This document shows positions 35,770-47,599 of a DNA stretch of 64,000 nucleotides, one piece after another. The notes beneath the pieces are model-generated. The model saw only the letters and a list, made by a program, of their open reading frames with translations, searched no databases and was not told where the DNA came from. The stretch's first letter is position 1, and every line of letters starts with the position of its first letter. The DNA comes from Owenia fusiformis (Eukaryota > Annelida > Polychaeta > Sabellida > Oweniidae), in contig CAIIXF020000006.1 of the NCBI GenBank assembly GCA_903813345.2, positions 17,364,348 to 17,428,347 of the forward strand, given 5' to 3'. A program made the position numbers and the translations under genes.

Positions 35770-38750
35770 GTTTGCTATCATCACAATACAGTAAATAAGA
35801 TGAAAAAGGTCAACATTCTTTATGCTGTTATGGACAGAAATTAGGGACAATCATCACAATAATAATAATAATTGTATATCATTTTTGAAAATTACACGTA
35901 ATTCATATGACGCATGTGAATGTGTAAAGTGGCTAAACTTGTAAAATGCAATTATCTCATACAATGAATGTCTATTAACAATATATGATCTTTATAATGG
36001 ACCGTCGTGTACAGTACTTTTTACATACATTATAAATACTGAGACAATTCATTGTCTGATATTACTACATAAACATGTGTGGTACAGTGTTTGAATTTTT
36101 TTGAAAAAATGGACTTGAAATAAACTTTAAGTCTGATTCCTTGTGAGGAACTGAATAAAAAAGTGCATTGATCAAAAAATCTTTCCAGTGAATTAAACGA
36201 CTTGATTATTTAATGTAGATTGTAGATGTTATATTATCTTTATATTATTCTTTTTTGATTTGAAAATATTTGAAATGACCAAATCAAAAAAATCAACGCA
36301 AAGCCTAGCAAAGATTTACCTTTTGAGATAAATGTGATGCTCCAAAAACTTGGGTGGTATGAAAAAACACAGTGTTTTATGCTATCTTTAAAAAACCTCT
36401 GTTTATTTTCATTGAAATAAATAACCATGTAATGTCCCAAGTACACAGAGCTACTGATATTTCTAGCTTGTAATTAGTCTGATAAAAAGTTCTTTCAAAG
36501 TGTCTCAAGTAATTTTACCAAACGTGCGAGATCTGAGTTCTCATCCCGAAGTACCTCTTAGATGTATGATAACGGCAGATCAAAGACGCTCGCTACTTAA
36601 GACAAATAATATGTATTCGTTCCCTGTTATTAACATGAGAGTTATGATCCCGTGCCTGACTTTACTGCTCTTTGTCTTTCATTTTTTTCACTGGGCTTGG
36701 CAGCTAGTTGCGAAATAATTTTGAGTTATTCTGCAATTATAGTTATTCATGGGTATAATGTTCACCTTTGCCTTATTGGCGTTACTTCACATGGATAATT
36801 AATATGGATTAAAAATTGTAGTTGTCAAATGAATCTCCCCAAATGAGGTCATTAGTGGAGAAATCAAATGTTAACCTTACTTTAATACGGCGTGAATACT
36901 CGTCATGATCAATTATGTTCTCATACAGTCTCTTTTTGCTATAAACAATCTGGTTAATTCAAAAATAAGAAGCTTGTTTTTCATTTATCTTCCAAGGATC
37001 AATCCATTTTATTCATTTATTTTAAAAATCCAATTGTTGGATTATCCTTAGGTGATCCTGTAATTGAGATAGGATGCAATGTCCATCGCTAATCCCGTCT
37101 GATCTCATACGAGAAAATACACACAATGGTCATGCAATATTCTAAATTGTTCTCACTAGGTTATTATTTCGCAACCTGAAATTCTTTCATCTCTACATAA
37201 TTACCATAGTTGACAATATTTCTGTTAATATTTAAATTTCATTCCACTATTCTATTTAAACTAAAAACCCCATGAAATACTCATACGGGGAACATTAATT
37301 AATTACGAGTATGTTTATTGATAATTAGTAATAAGGTTTAAGTATAAGTAATTCCACGATTAAATTCTACAAGTATACCTTGAGTATAAATGTAAAGGGT
37401 GCGTGAACATGAAATGAATAATCATCTGTGGTATGTAATCAATTCTTAGTGCGCACATAACAAAATACTGTTCAAGGCCTACTTAGTAGAGACACCTATT
37501 CATAATCACCTGAACTAGAATAATTCTAATGTCACATTAGCGTCGTAATAGATTGGTTTATTGTCGTGGCTATATAATTTAAATCTGCTGTCACGGAATT
37601 TGGATTAAGGTATCTTATGGTTTAGAGCTAAACTATGATGTATTGTGCGTAAAGGTATACTAGAAGATGATGAAGAAAAAAAGATAATCCTAAACTGTTA
37701 TACTCGAATTCTACCCTTGCGTAGGAATTTATCATTTTCTACATAATTCTCTATTAAAAACCTAAATCTGTGTATAGACTTTGAAAGAAAATACATTTTT
37801 GTTTATTTTTAGGAAATAATCTTGCGCCGTTTTTTCAAATTTTGATGAAAAAATTGAAGAGTTGTCTGAAATGTTGGGAGGCCGTCTGCAAGCGGTATTA
37901 TCCAGCAAGCAGGATTAATCATTGTGCTGTCAACAAAAAGATTACTTGTGAAATAATTTCCACAGTTAACGAGTAATTAATTCCAAAGAATTATGAGATA
38001 CAGGCTTCTTTTAATGCCCAGAGATCCACTTCTATGAAATATTTAATAGACAATGTCGCTTTAAGGAAATTGTATCTCCTAATGACAATACCTGAGTTTA
38101 GCCCTTGGAATTTTTGAAAAACATTTTTATAAAATAGTGATTTCTATGATATAAATCAAAATTTTAAGTTAAGAATCTTCGCATCAAAGCATAATATATA
38201 CATTGAATCAAAGACATTGATAAAAACGTGATGTTTGGAATATTTCTTATAAAGTTCATATTGGTCAAGGGCTTATGTAACAAGGGCAAATGGATGATGC
38301 TACATAAGATGCTCATTCTTTATAACATATTTTTTAAATTAACCCCAAAGCCATCTGAAGATAGACAGTTAGTTTGCAGTAATCATAAACCATGGCATTG
38401 TTACTGAAAGAACCAATTAGAAATATTTTACAATTTTATATATCATGATCCCAGAATTATCATAAAAACATGTGAAAGCTGATGATGTATAGAACATTGG
38501 AAAATTATTTTAAGGAAATACAATTGTGAAAAATGCAGAGTATTTTTAGACAATTTTTATTCAATTTGTAGACTTTTAATGCAAATACTATTAGACTTTT
38601 TTTGATAATGAAGTGTTCATCATTCTTGAATAATTTTTTCTGATAAAAATCTGTATTTTCACAAAAAGTGTAGAAAGCATCTGACATTCATCCTGGACAG
38701 CAAACTATTTTTTTGTTAAATTCTTTATCAGTGTTTTTTTTCTTAAAATT
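35770..38750. other. single-copy stretch, no gene seen
   Basis: No repeat family and no convincing exon. A 72-codon frame at 36500-36718 lacks splice or start context and is not called. 36880-38000 is rich in homeodomain-type TAATTA/ATTAAT motifs. Confidence 0.4.
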
Positions 38751-38754
38751 GAAT

Positions 38755-38840
38755 TAGTCTAATCCTTCCACAATGCATTGAGTCTTGGGCTTAAATTCTT
38801 TTCACGCATTGCAAAATATTTTTGACCGTGTCACCTATTG
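38755..38840 (+). repeat. family C repeat fragment
   Basis: TCCACAATGCATTGAGTCTT and GGGCTTAAATTCTTTTCACG match 39680-39735 closely. Confidence 0.6.
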
Positions 38841-39539
38841 ATTTTGCTTTTGTTGCTTCTTGTCTTTTATTACTTCAAGATGCAAATTATATAAGATTTT
38901 TGACTTGGAACTTCTGTAGCAAGCAGTGATTGTACATAAATGAAAATGAAAAGATGCCAAAGACGATACAAATAATTGAATGATTTTCTGTATTTTCCAA
39001 TCAATGAACCATCTCCAGAATGACATGATAGGATGATTAAGTGCTCTTAATTTCAGTTCTGGTTTCTTCTATAAATAGTTCCATTGTCCGGGTAATTGAA
39101 TAGATACTACCTCATAGTGTAATTAATCTCATTATTTAGTAAATACATTGCGTTAGTCTCAACAAACATTATCATACCATGTTTTTGTTTATAATGGCTA
39201 AATCTCATTTAGGTTATAGATTGCAGAGTTTTTTAATACAGCTTAATAATGGTATTCATTAGTTAAAACAGATATTTCATGGTAGAGCAGATTGGATTAA
39301 GGTCTAATACCCCTCAATAAAGAGATTTTGCTCATTAGTGAAGGCCCAACTCATGTGTATGGCTACACGTTAAAGGTTGAAGTGAATTCAAATTTGGCAT
39401 TTTACAAAAAGATACACATATAGAAATGTATATTTCATCAATGAATCCAAATGTTCTTTTTCACAAAGAATGAATTACTTTCTCTTCCAAATTCTTTGTT
39501 TATAAGGTGGATTGGATAGTAATATGAAGTTGTGCCAAG

Positions 39540-39950
39540 TATGACTGTGACTTAAGGATTTAAGCCCTAGACACAGTGCAACGTGGAATGACCATTCGTT
39601 GAAGGTATTGCTTTCCAAAATTTGGACGGGATGTGCCTGCATCGAGTGTTAATTTTAGGAAACAACGCCTGAAAGGAATGGTCATTCCACAATGCATTGA
39701 GTCTTGGGTTTAAATTATTTTCACACATTGCAAAAAATTTTCTACCATGTCACTTGAAAGATTCGTAATCACTAAAAGAACATATTTTCAATGAAACTTT
39801 TGCAAGAGTCAAGTTGGCAAAGCATCAATTTCAATTTGTAGAATCCAGTTCTCACCTTGACAACCATTGACAAACATTAAATGGATGCAGTGATTGGTTA
39901 TATGATTGAATGCAGTTACATGAAATAGCATGTTCTGGAATTGCTATAAG
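39540..39950 (+). repeat. dispersed repeat family C, longest copy
   Basis: Contains a TGGAATGACCATTC ... GGAATGGTCATTCCA inverted pair, then the blocks ACTAAAAGAACATATTTTC, AAAGCATCAATTTCAAT and GTGATTGGTTATATGA shared with the other copies. Confidence 0.65.
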
Positions 39951-41593
39951 TGTGTTGCGAAATCTCTCCATTGCTTGATACTGTTTTTCTCTTTCAGATT
40001 TTTTTTTTTATACCACATGGTATTAACTTCTAAGTTAAAACCCTCATCTTTTGTATTCTCTACCATATATGATAATGCCATGATGGTATTTATTGGAAAC
40101 AGTTGATAAACCTTTTCATTAAAACATGAATTTATTAGTTTTTTTGGTCAAACTATTGAGGAATAACACAATACAGGTGACTTAGATATGACATAGATGT
40201 ATAAAGTGATAGGAAAATTACAAGTAGGTCATGTTTTAAAATCCAAAATAAGAATGAATGGAGTAGAATTAGAAAGGGATTCATTAAACAGATATGAAAT
40301 CACATTCTTAATTGTACAGAAATGCTACATAATTAGATGGTTTATTGGACTTTTGGAGAGAAAAGGCATGAAATTACCATGGACAGAGAAAAAGTTTAGT
40401 CGCAGGTAGATCCTGCTGATGATGTTAACATTTCAATGCAGGCAACTAGATTAAATCAACTTTCTCATTTATTTGTTATTTTTTATGTTTTTTTCATCAT
40501 TCATTTTTCTGCATATTATTCTACTAATCTACTAATTTCCAAAAATTGATAAAATACATACTTTTGCAAATCAACTTTGTGTGGCCTTTCCTAATGGGCC
40601 AATCATATGTCTTAACCCTAATATTAAACTTACAATAGAATGAAATCATGTGACATGGGGATTCTTGTACTGTTACAGTTTTTGCATATAATCCATTATA
40701 CATGTAATATATATATTTTTACAATATTGGGGACTAAACCAATAGTTGCCTCATTGCCAATGACAACCACTTTTTTCTTTCATCAATGGACTTAAAAAAC
40801 TATTGTTAATCAGGCAATGTAATAATTGCCGTGCCAGCCCCTGTAGCCTGGCAACCATATTTATTTTCGAGAGTTAAGCTCTGGACAATCCTACAAGCTA
40901 ATGACGTGTTTAATTTCAAATGAAGTTCATTATTAATTTACAAAAATAATTGTTGGTGGATCTCGATTAGAAAAATTTAATTCTCGCTTCTTTTTAGAAA
41001 TGCAGTGCATTCTTAGATATTAAATGTTGCCCAAAAATATAAGTTTTATCGATCCAGATATCGCGATAGATAGATAAGCCATAGATGTATAAGCCAGCCA
41101 AAGAAATACATGTAGTTGTACCAGGGTTTAACTTCTAGATTGGGCAATGATTATACTTAATTAGAAATTAGGTTCAGTAACAGTTGTAATTTCAACTGGC
41201 TTAAATTGAATCCCCTCTTGCGACCCATCAATACCCCTAGGCAGAGAATACAGCTATTTGATTGGTCGATAATTGCCACCAAACCCATGGGAATCTAACC
41301 AATCAGAATTGGTAGCTTTTTTACATTGAGGCCTGTTAAGTTGAGTTAATGAAATTTTAAACGAAGTGCAGGTCATATGTTTTTGCGCTTTTTTGTAATT
41401 GCAACATGGGTTTGGTTACAGATTAGTTATAAGACCTGTCCATAATGAGAGATCTCTGGTGTTGATACGATGTATATTAGAATAGCCGTCTATTCATATT
41501 TGTATTGTTGCATTGTTTCTGGCATCATAAAATAATAAACAAACAAACAATTGAAGTATATGGCTTTTTATATAAATCATATCTCTTTTATTA

Positions 41594-41712
41594 TGTGACC
41601 AACAAAAATGTGACCTATTGTTCTAGTCTCAGTCAATATTGTGGATGGTGTTCCGTGGTCAGCAGTCGGCATTTGGAATCTGTAACAAATGGCATGTAGT
41701 GACATTTTGGAT
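41594..41712 (+). repeat. family B repeat, diverged
   Basis: GACCAACAAAAATGTGACCTATTG (first 20 as landmark) through CTGTAACAAATGGCATGTAG and TGACATTTTGG. Confidence 0.6.
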
Positions 41713-41749
41713 TATAGTAGCTCTCTTGGATTGTTATTTTAAGTTATAA

Positions 41750-42249
41750 TTAAAGCTGGACTGCGCTCCGAAACGCAATCTTGGGTTGGTTTCGGGGGTG
41801 AACTTTATCATTTTGAGCCTAATGAAAGATTATAGAATGATGAACAAATGGGGCAAATCTTGTGTAGAAATACTTACGATAAATGTGTCATTTCAAAGAT
41901 TATTCATTGAATTGCTTCGATCGGCGCCGACGATATGATTTTGGAAAAGTTTCTAAATGAAGAATGTGACGTCACTTCCGAATCATAGCATTCAAAATAA
42001 ATAGCGTTTAATTACTTTAACATTCATTATAAGACGGTGGTCTAGGGGTACAATTCTCGCTTAGCACGCGGGAGGCCCGGGTTCGAATCCCGCATTTCTT
42101 TTATTTTTTTTAACTAAATGATTGTTCTTTGATATAACGCAGAAAAAAAAACAATTTTTATTTACATAAACTTTATATTAGAGCTTAAAAATGTAAAAAC
42201 AATAATTATATGTCAACATATTGCGTTTTGGAGCGATGTCCAGCTTTAA
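41750..42249. mobile_element. TTAA-flanked element carrying a tRNA-like unit, copy 1 (492 bp)
   Basis: TTAA at 41750-41753 and 42246-42249 flank an element (41754-42245). It starts AGCTGGACTGCGCTCCGAAA and ends with the near inverse TTTTGGAGCGATGTCCAGCT; terminal inverted repeats are about 28 bp including the following CGCAAT. The inside has a unique ~275-bp left part, the tRNA-like unit at 42031-42101, a T-run and a ~140-bp AT-rich right part. No transposase frame. TTAA duplication suggests a piggyBac/Kolobok-type source of transposase (inference). Confidence 0.9.
42031..42101 (+). pseudogene. tRNA-Gly-like Pol III unit with AGC anticodon, copy 1
   Basis: From GGTGGTCTAGGGGTACAATT through the anticodon arm CTCGC-TTAGCAC-GCGGG to GGTTCGAATCC, it follows a tRNA-Gly(GCC) body, but the anticodon reads AGC (an Ala anticodon). 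A box (TGGTCTAGGGG) and B box (GGTTCGAATCC) are intact and a T-run follows within 20 bases. The acceptor stem is weak: AAGACGG against ATTTCTT gives four Watson-Crick pairs and one G-U, and the outer T-stem pair is C-C. Probably not an aminoacylated tRNA; transcription by Pol III is plausible. Confidence 0.75.
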
Positions 42250-42298
42250 GATTGAATTGTTATTCATAAGATATAATTATCTTTACAGCTTTATAGCT

Positions 42299-42795
42299 TT
42301 AAAGCTGGACTACGCTCCGAAACGCAATCTTGGGTTGTTTCGGGGGTGAACTTTATCATTTTGAGCTTAATGAAAGATTATAGAATGATGAACAAATGGG
42401 GCAAATCTTGTGTAGAAATACTTACAATAAATGTGTCATTTCAAAGATTTTTCATTGAATTTGCTTCGATCGGTGCCGGCGATATGATTTTGGAAAGGTT
42501 TCTAAATGAAGAACGTGACGTCACTTCCGAATCATAGCATTCAAAATAAGTAGCGTTTAATTACTTCCTCCTTTCATAATAATACGGTGGTGTAGCGGGT
42601 AGAATCCTCGCTGAGCACGCGGGAGGCCCGGGCTCGAATCCCGCACTAGCCTTTTATTTTTTTAACTAAATGATTGTTCTTTGATATTACGCAGAAAAAA
42701 ACAATTTTTATTTACATAAACTTTATATTAGAGCTTGAAAATGTAAAAACAATATATGTCAACATATTGCGTTTCGGAGCGTAGTCCAGCTTTAA
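42299..42795. mobile_element. TTAA-flanked element carrying a tRNA-like unit, copy 2 (489 bp)
   Basis: TTAA at 42299-42302 and 42792-42795 flank 42303-42791. Termini AGCTGGACTACGCTCCGAAA and TTTCGGAGCGTAGTCCAGCT are exact inverses and continue to about 28 bp. Same orientation and internal order as copy 1, separated from it by only 49 bases of other sequence. The tRNA-like unit is at 42581-42652. Confidence 0.9.
42581..42652 (+). pseudogene. tRNA-Gly-like Pol III unit with AGC anticodon, copy 2
   Basis: GGTGGTGTAGCGGGTAGAAT, anticodon arm CTCGC-TGAGCAC-GCGGG, then GAGGCCCGGGCTCGAATCCC. The AGC anticodon is the same as in copy 1. The B box has one change (GGCTCGAATCC). The acceptor strands AATACGG and ACTAGCC do not pair. 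CTTTTATTTTTTT directly follows as a terminator. The anticodon arm stays paired while the acceptor stem is lost, which fits a tRNA-derived cassette rather than a working tRNA. Confidence 0.75.
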
Positions 42796-42799
42796 TTGT

Positions 42800-44885
42800 T
42801 TGTGAATTATTGATTTTATTCTTAATATCAATTTTTTGGAAATCATGGCAAATACAAACCTATATTTGTTTCAATGAAATATGTGCGAAATGCAACAGGA
42901 AAGAGAAATAAAGATACAAAGAAAGTAGCTAAGCTGATAGTTCTTTGAAGCTCACAAGCTAAATAGTGCTTGAAAAGTGTAATCAGGCAGTAGTCTTGCT
43001 ACCTGAGGTCATGGTCATGTTTGAAGGTCAAGGTCACCCAAAATGATAAAGGTCAATATATAAAGGAATTATATGACAGGGCTCACAAAGAATAATATTT
43101 CATTGCCCAAATTTAAGTTCAAAGAGGTCAGGGTTATTTAAAATAAGGTCACACACCCTGGGATTGCCATCCCCCAATGGGTACCCTGTTAGTTGTACAA
43201 ATATCTGGACAAATCATGCGTCAATACCTTGTGACAAAGAAATGATTTCCTCTCAAATCAACTTCATTGATGGGCTCATTAGAGTCAATGGTGTTTCCTA
43301 ACGACTCAATCATATTGTACTACTATTGGCAATGCTCACACAAAAAATGAATTCATTAGATACCCTATGTGTTAGAGCAGGGCCATGGAGTGTTTTGAAA
43401 GTTTAAGGATAAAAAACATGTTAAACATACAATTTCTACTTCATGCCTAAGAATGTAATATCAATATGATCAGTATTTAAGATGCAGAATATTGTGGAAA
43501 TCATTAAAACATTAAATATATCAACTTTTAATATTTCTTTGTGATTAGAATTACATTAAATACAGTGTAATATTGTTATTAAAAGTAGCAATAAATTGGG
43601 TAGAGCAAGCGTGGTCAAAATATTTCAGTCACAGGAAATCTGCTTTGAATCTTATAGGATTCAATGATGAAGACATGATATACTAAAAGTTCTTAAAACA
43701 GCTGGTGTAGATTTCATTGGAGATAAGTCACAAATACTGAAAATAAGTTCCTCATAGATTTGAAATTCAATTGAATTTGGCATCCTTGTGTTTTTTGTTG
43801 ATTAAAGAATCATGTTAAAATAATACCATTACAGTCAAATATCCTGAAAGGTGGGTCTGATTTCTGGAGCAAAAATCCTCAACATAGGTTGCTATTTTGG
43901 ACTGTCAGCTGAACCTTAATATGGCTTCCAAGCAAATGATAGGCCAAGCTATCCTCTACGTGGGAGGACCCCCGAGGAAAAGCATAATAAAGACTTTATC
44001 CCTGTTACGTCTATTGCAAAACAGCACATTTTGCCCATTCAAGGTCTTTTTCATAGAAGGTAATATTATAATGATAAGGTTCAATTGTCAAATTCACCAT
44101 ATGTTGCTTTGAATTGTATTTTTGCAACTGACTGATGTTTTATGATGAGACTGAAGGAATGATATCCTATCAGGGTAGGCACTTTTCTATTCATTCCCTG
44201 GGATTCATTCCAAACACAACTCATCATTGAGTATGACGTGTCGCAGCCATAAACCATTTTCTAAATTAAATAAAAAACTAAAAGTATTAATTACAAAGAC
44301 CATCAGCCAAGTGTCTCTCTGCCATTTCAATTCACGCCATTGAACAGAGGACGGATCCAGGAAAAAGCTGTGCTCAAAATATCATCAATTCAGGGCAAGA
44401 CTGTTGCAGAAACCTCACCCGGGGGACCAAAGAACCTGCAACTCATGACACTCATGACAGTGGCTATAGCTGACATAAATTAAAGGTTATTTACCACATC
44501 TTTCATTTGGCGAGAGCCTGACAATTATTTGAATCGTTTCAGGATATCTGTTCCGCTCCTGATGATTGCAGTAGGTTTAATTAATAGCCTCCCTCTGAAA
44601 CTCTGTCTAATGCTTTACACAAATTGTATGAATAATTTTAATCAACCAGCCAACACTTGATGGGATTGGACTTGCTTCAGTGGAGCTGGCAATCACCAGA
44701 CTCTGCAAAGTACGGCTAGATACACGTCAATTTAATTCAAATCTGGGGCAAGATTAGTGTCAAGTTGATTTAAAGGCTCTTGTTTGTGGTTTGTGGGATT
44801 TTTAAAGTGACACAATGATGAATTTTTTAAAAGATGAAACTAACATGAAGATTCGTAAGACATGTTTTCTATTTGTTGCATCTGA
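42800..44885. other. mostly single-copy, no gene called
   Basis: Contains a cluster of AGGTCA/GGTCA sites at about 43009-43152. A 71-codon frame at 43897-44112 has no splice or start support. 44100-44760 is of balanced composition and could be conserved non-coding DNA. Confidence 0.4.
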
Positions 44886-44888
44886 TCA

Positions 44889-46605
44889 TTTAGCTATTGT
44901 TTAAAGCCATTGGCTATTGTATGATGGCATTGACTATTATGTAAAGGCATTGACTATTGTTTAAAGGCATTGACTATTATATGATGGCATTGACTATTGT
45001 TCAAAGGCATTCTCTATTGTATGATGGCATTGACTATTGTTCAAAGGCATTCTCTATTGTATGATGGCATTGACTATTATGTAAAGGCATTGACTATTGT
45101 TTAAAGGCATTGACTATTGTATGATGGCATTGACTATTGTTCAAAGGCATTCTCTATTGTATGATGGCATTGACTATTGTTCAAAGGCATTCTCTATTGT
45201 ATGATGGCATTGACTATTGTTCAAAGGCATTCTCGATAGTATGATGACATTGACTGTTATGTAAAGGCATTGACTATTGTTTAAAGGCATTGACTATTAT
45301 ATGATGGCATTGACTATTGTTCAAAGGCATTCTCTATTGTATGATGGCATTGACTATTGTTCAAAGGCATTCTCTATTGTATGATGGCATTGACTATTAT
45401 GTAAAGGCATTGACTATTGTTTAAAGGCATTGACTATTGTATGATGGCATTGTATTTTAAACTATATCAATGAAATAAATAATAATAATAATAAAAAAAA
45501 AATGATGGCATTGACTATTGTTCAAAGGCATTCTCTATTCTATGATGGCATTGACTATTATATAAAGGCATTGACTATTGTTTAAAGGCATTGACTATTA
45601 TATGATGGCATTGACTATTGTTCAAAGGCATTGACTATTGTATGATGGCATTGACTATTATGTGAAGGCATTGACTATTATATGATGCCATTGCCTATTG
45701 TTCAAAGGCATTCTCTATTGTATGATGACATTGATTATCATGTAAAGGTATTCTCTATAGCATGATGGCGTTGACTATTATGTAAAGGCATTCTCTTTTG
45801 TATGATGGCATTGATTATTATGTATAGGCATTCTCTAAAGTATGATGGCATTGACTATAATGTAAAAGCATTCGCTATTGTATGATGACATTGACTATTA
45901 TGTAAAGGCATTCTCTATTGTATGATGACGTTGACTATTATGTTAAGACATTCTCTATTGTATGATGACATTGATTATTATGTAAAGGCATTCTCTATTG
46001 TATGATGGCATTGACTATTATGTAAAGGCATTCTCTATTGTATGATGGCATTGACTATTATGTAAAGGCATTCTCTATTGTATGATGGCATTGACTATTA
46101 TATAAAGGCATTCTCTATTGAATGATGACATTGACTATTATGTAAAGGCATTTTCTATTGCATGATAACATTGACTATTATGTAAAAGCATTCTCTATTG
46201 TATGATGGCATTGACTATTATGTAAAGGCATTCTCTATTGTATGATGGCATTGCCTATTATGTAAAGGCATTCTCTATAGTATGATGGCATTGACTATTA
46301 TATAAAGGCATTCTCTATTGAATGATGACATTGACTATTATGTAAAGGCATTTTCTATTGCATGATAACATTGACTATTATGTAAAAGCATTCTCTATTG
46401 TATGATGGCATTGACTATTATGTAAAGGCATTCTCTATTTTATGATGGCATTGACTATTATGTAAAGGCACTCTCTATTGTATGATGACATTGACTATTA
46501 TGTAAAGGCATTCTCTATTGTATGATAGCATTGACTATTTTTCAAAGGCATCAATTATTGTATGACGACATTGACTATTTTTCAAAGGTATTGACTATTG
46601 TATTG
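44889..46605. repeat. 20/40-bp minisatellite with higher-order structure, ~1.7 kb
   Basis: Built from 20-mers of two types, ATGATGGCATTGACTATTGT and TCAAAGGCATTCTCTATTGT, alternating as 40-bp dimers. In the left third, blocks beginning GTAAAGGCATTGACTATTG recur at 44941, 45081, 45261 and 45401 (spacings 140, 180, 140). The right two thirds is a simpler dimer array. No spacers and no coding frame. Confidence 0.95.
45453..45501 (+). mobile_element. short A-tailed insertion inside the minisatellite
   Basis: 49 bases foreign to the array (TATTTTAAACTATATCAATG, then (AAT)n and an A-run), with ATGATGGCATTG on both sides. A-tail plus apparent direct duplication looks like a retroposed transcript end, but the duplicated bases are also the array's own unit. 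Confidence 0.5.
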
Positions 46606-46992
46606 TATGACTTTATGCATGATATGAGTTAATAAGTGGAATTGAGTTAATGGTAGGACTGAACATTTTTGTTTCTCACTGAATGTGTTTAACAAACACA
46701 CATGGAGCAAAGATGTTCTACTTCAAATCCCTCTTCCTGGAATGAACCTAAATATGCAGACTTAATCTCTGTTTGTTTCTCTTTATTCAAAATCACTAAT
46801 CATTCCAAATTAACATAATATGTATGTCAAATTCAGTTTGGAAGCTCATGCTAATAATCAAATTGACATGAAAATTAAAAAAAGATTTCATTTGAAATTC
46901 ATGTAGAAACAGGTTATTTTAATTTAATGTGTCTTGTATGTTGATTTTTTTAAATGCTGGACCTGGCAGCAATTTACTGTCAATGTTATATA

Positions 46993-47275
46993 ATGGTTCA
47001 CATAGAAACAAGCAATATTCACAGTCAGTGTAAAGGTGTGACATGCAAAAATGCAATATTCATAGTCAAAGTGAAGGTGTGACATAGATACAAGCAACAT
47101 TCACAGTCAATATGAAGGTGTGACATAGAAACAAGCAATATTCACAGTCAGTATGAAGGTGTGACATACTTGTAGACACAAGCAATATTCACAGTCAGTA
47201 TGAAGGTGTGACATAGAAACAAGCAATTTTCACAGTCAATATGAAGGTGTGACATAGAAACCAGCAATTCATGGT
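46993..47275. repeat. 41-bp tandem repeat, about 7 copies
   Basis: Unit ACATAGAAACAAGCAATATT plus CACAGTCAGTATGAAGGTGTG, with small insertions in two copies. Confidence 0.9.
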
Positions 47276-47599
47276 CAATTGACCTTTTGCGATCAGAATT
47301 CAAGTATTTTGTTTATGGATACTGTTGTCATGTGTTTCGTCTTATTGGAATGACGTCATATTAGAATAATATTAAACATGATGGAGAGAGGAAATTGGGG
47401 ACATGTGGCAGTTTCAAGCTGAGACGATTATCGCTTTTTTTATTCAAACTACAGGTCAAATTTTTCCAAGGTATGTCGATACCTATATCTTGAAGCCGCC
47501 ATTGATGACATCATTTTTTGTCGATTTTTGACCAATCAGAGGTGCATACATTATAAGCATATATCAACTTTGAACTCTGGGGTTAATACGCCAGCTAGT

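Noticed and set aside
36500-36718. 72-codon plus-strand frame with a hydrophobic C-terminal segment
   Set aside because: Lengths like this are expected by chance; no splice sites, codon pattern or family match supports it.
42031-42652. Functional tRNA genes
   Set aside because: Acceptor stems do not pair properly (copy 2 hardly at all), the outer T-stem pair is mismatched and body and anticodon disagree. Kept as tRNA-derived pseudogene units.
43897-44112. 71-codon plus-strand frame with GGPPRK
   Set aside because: No acceptor or donor in the right phase and no recognisable domain.
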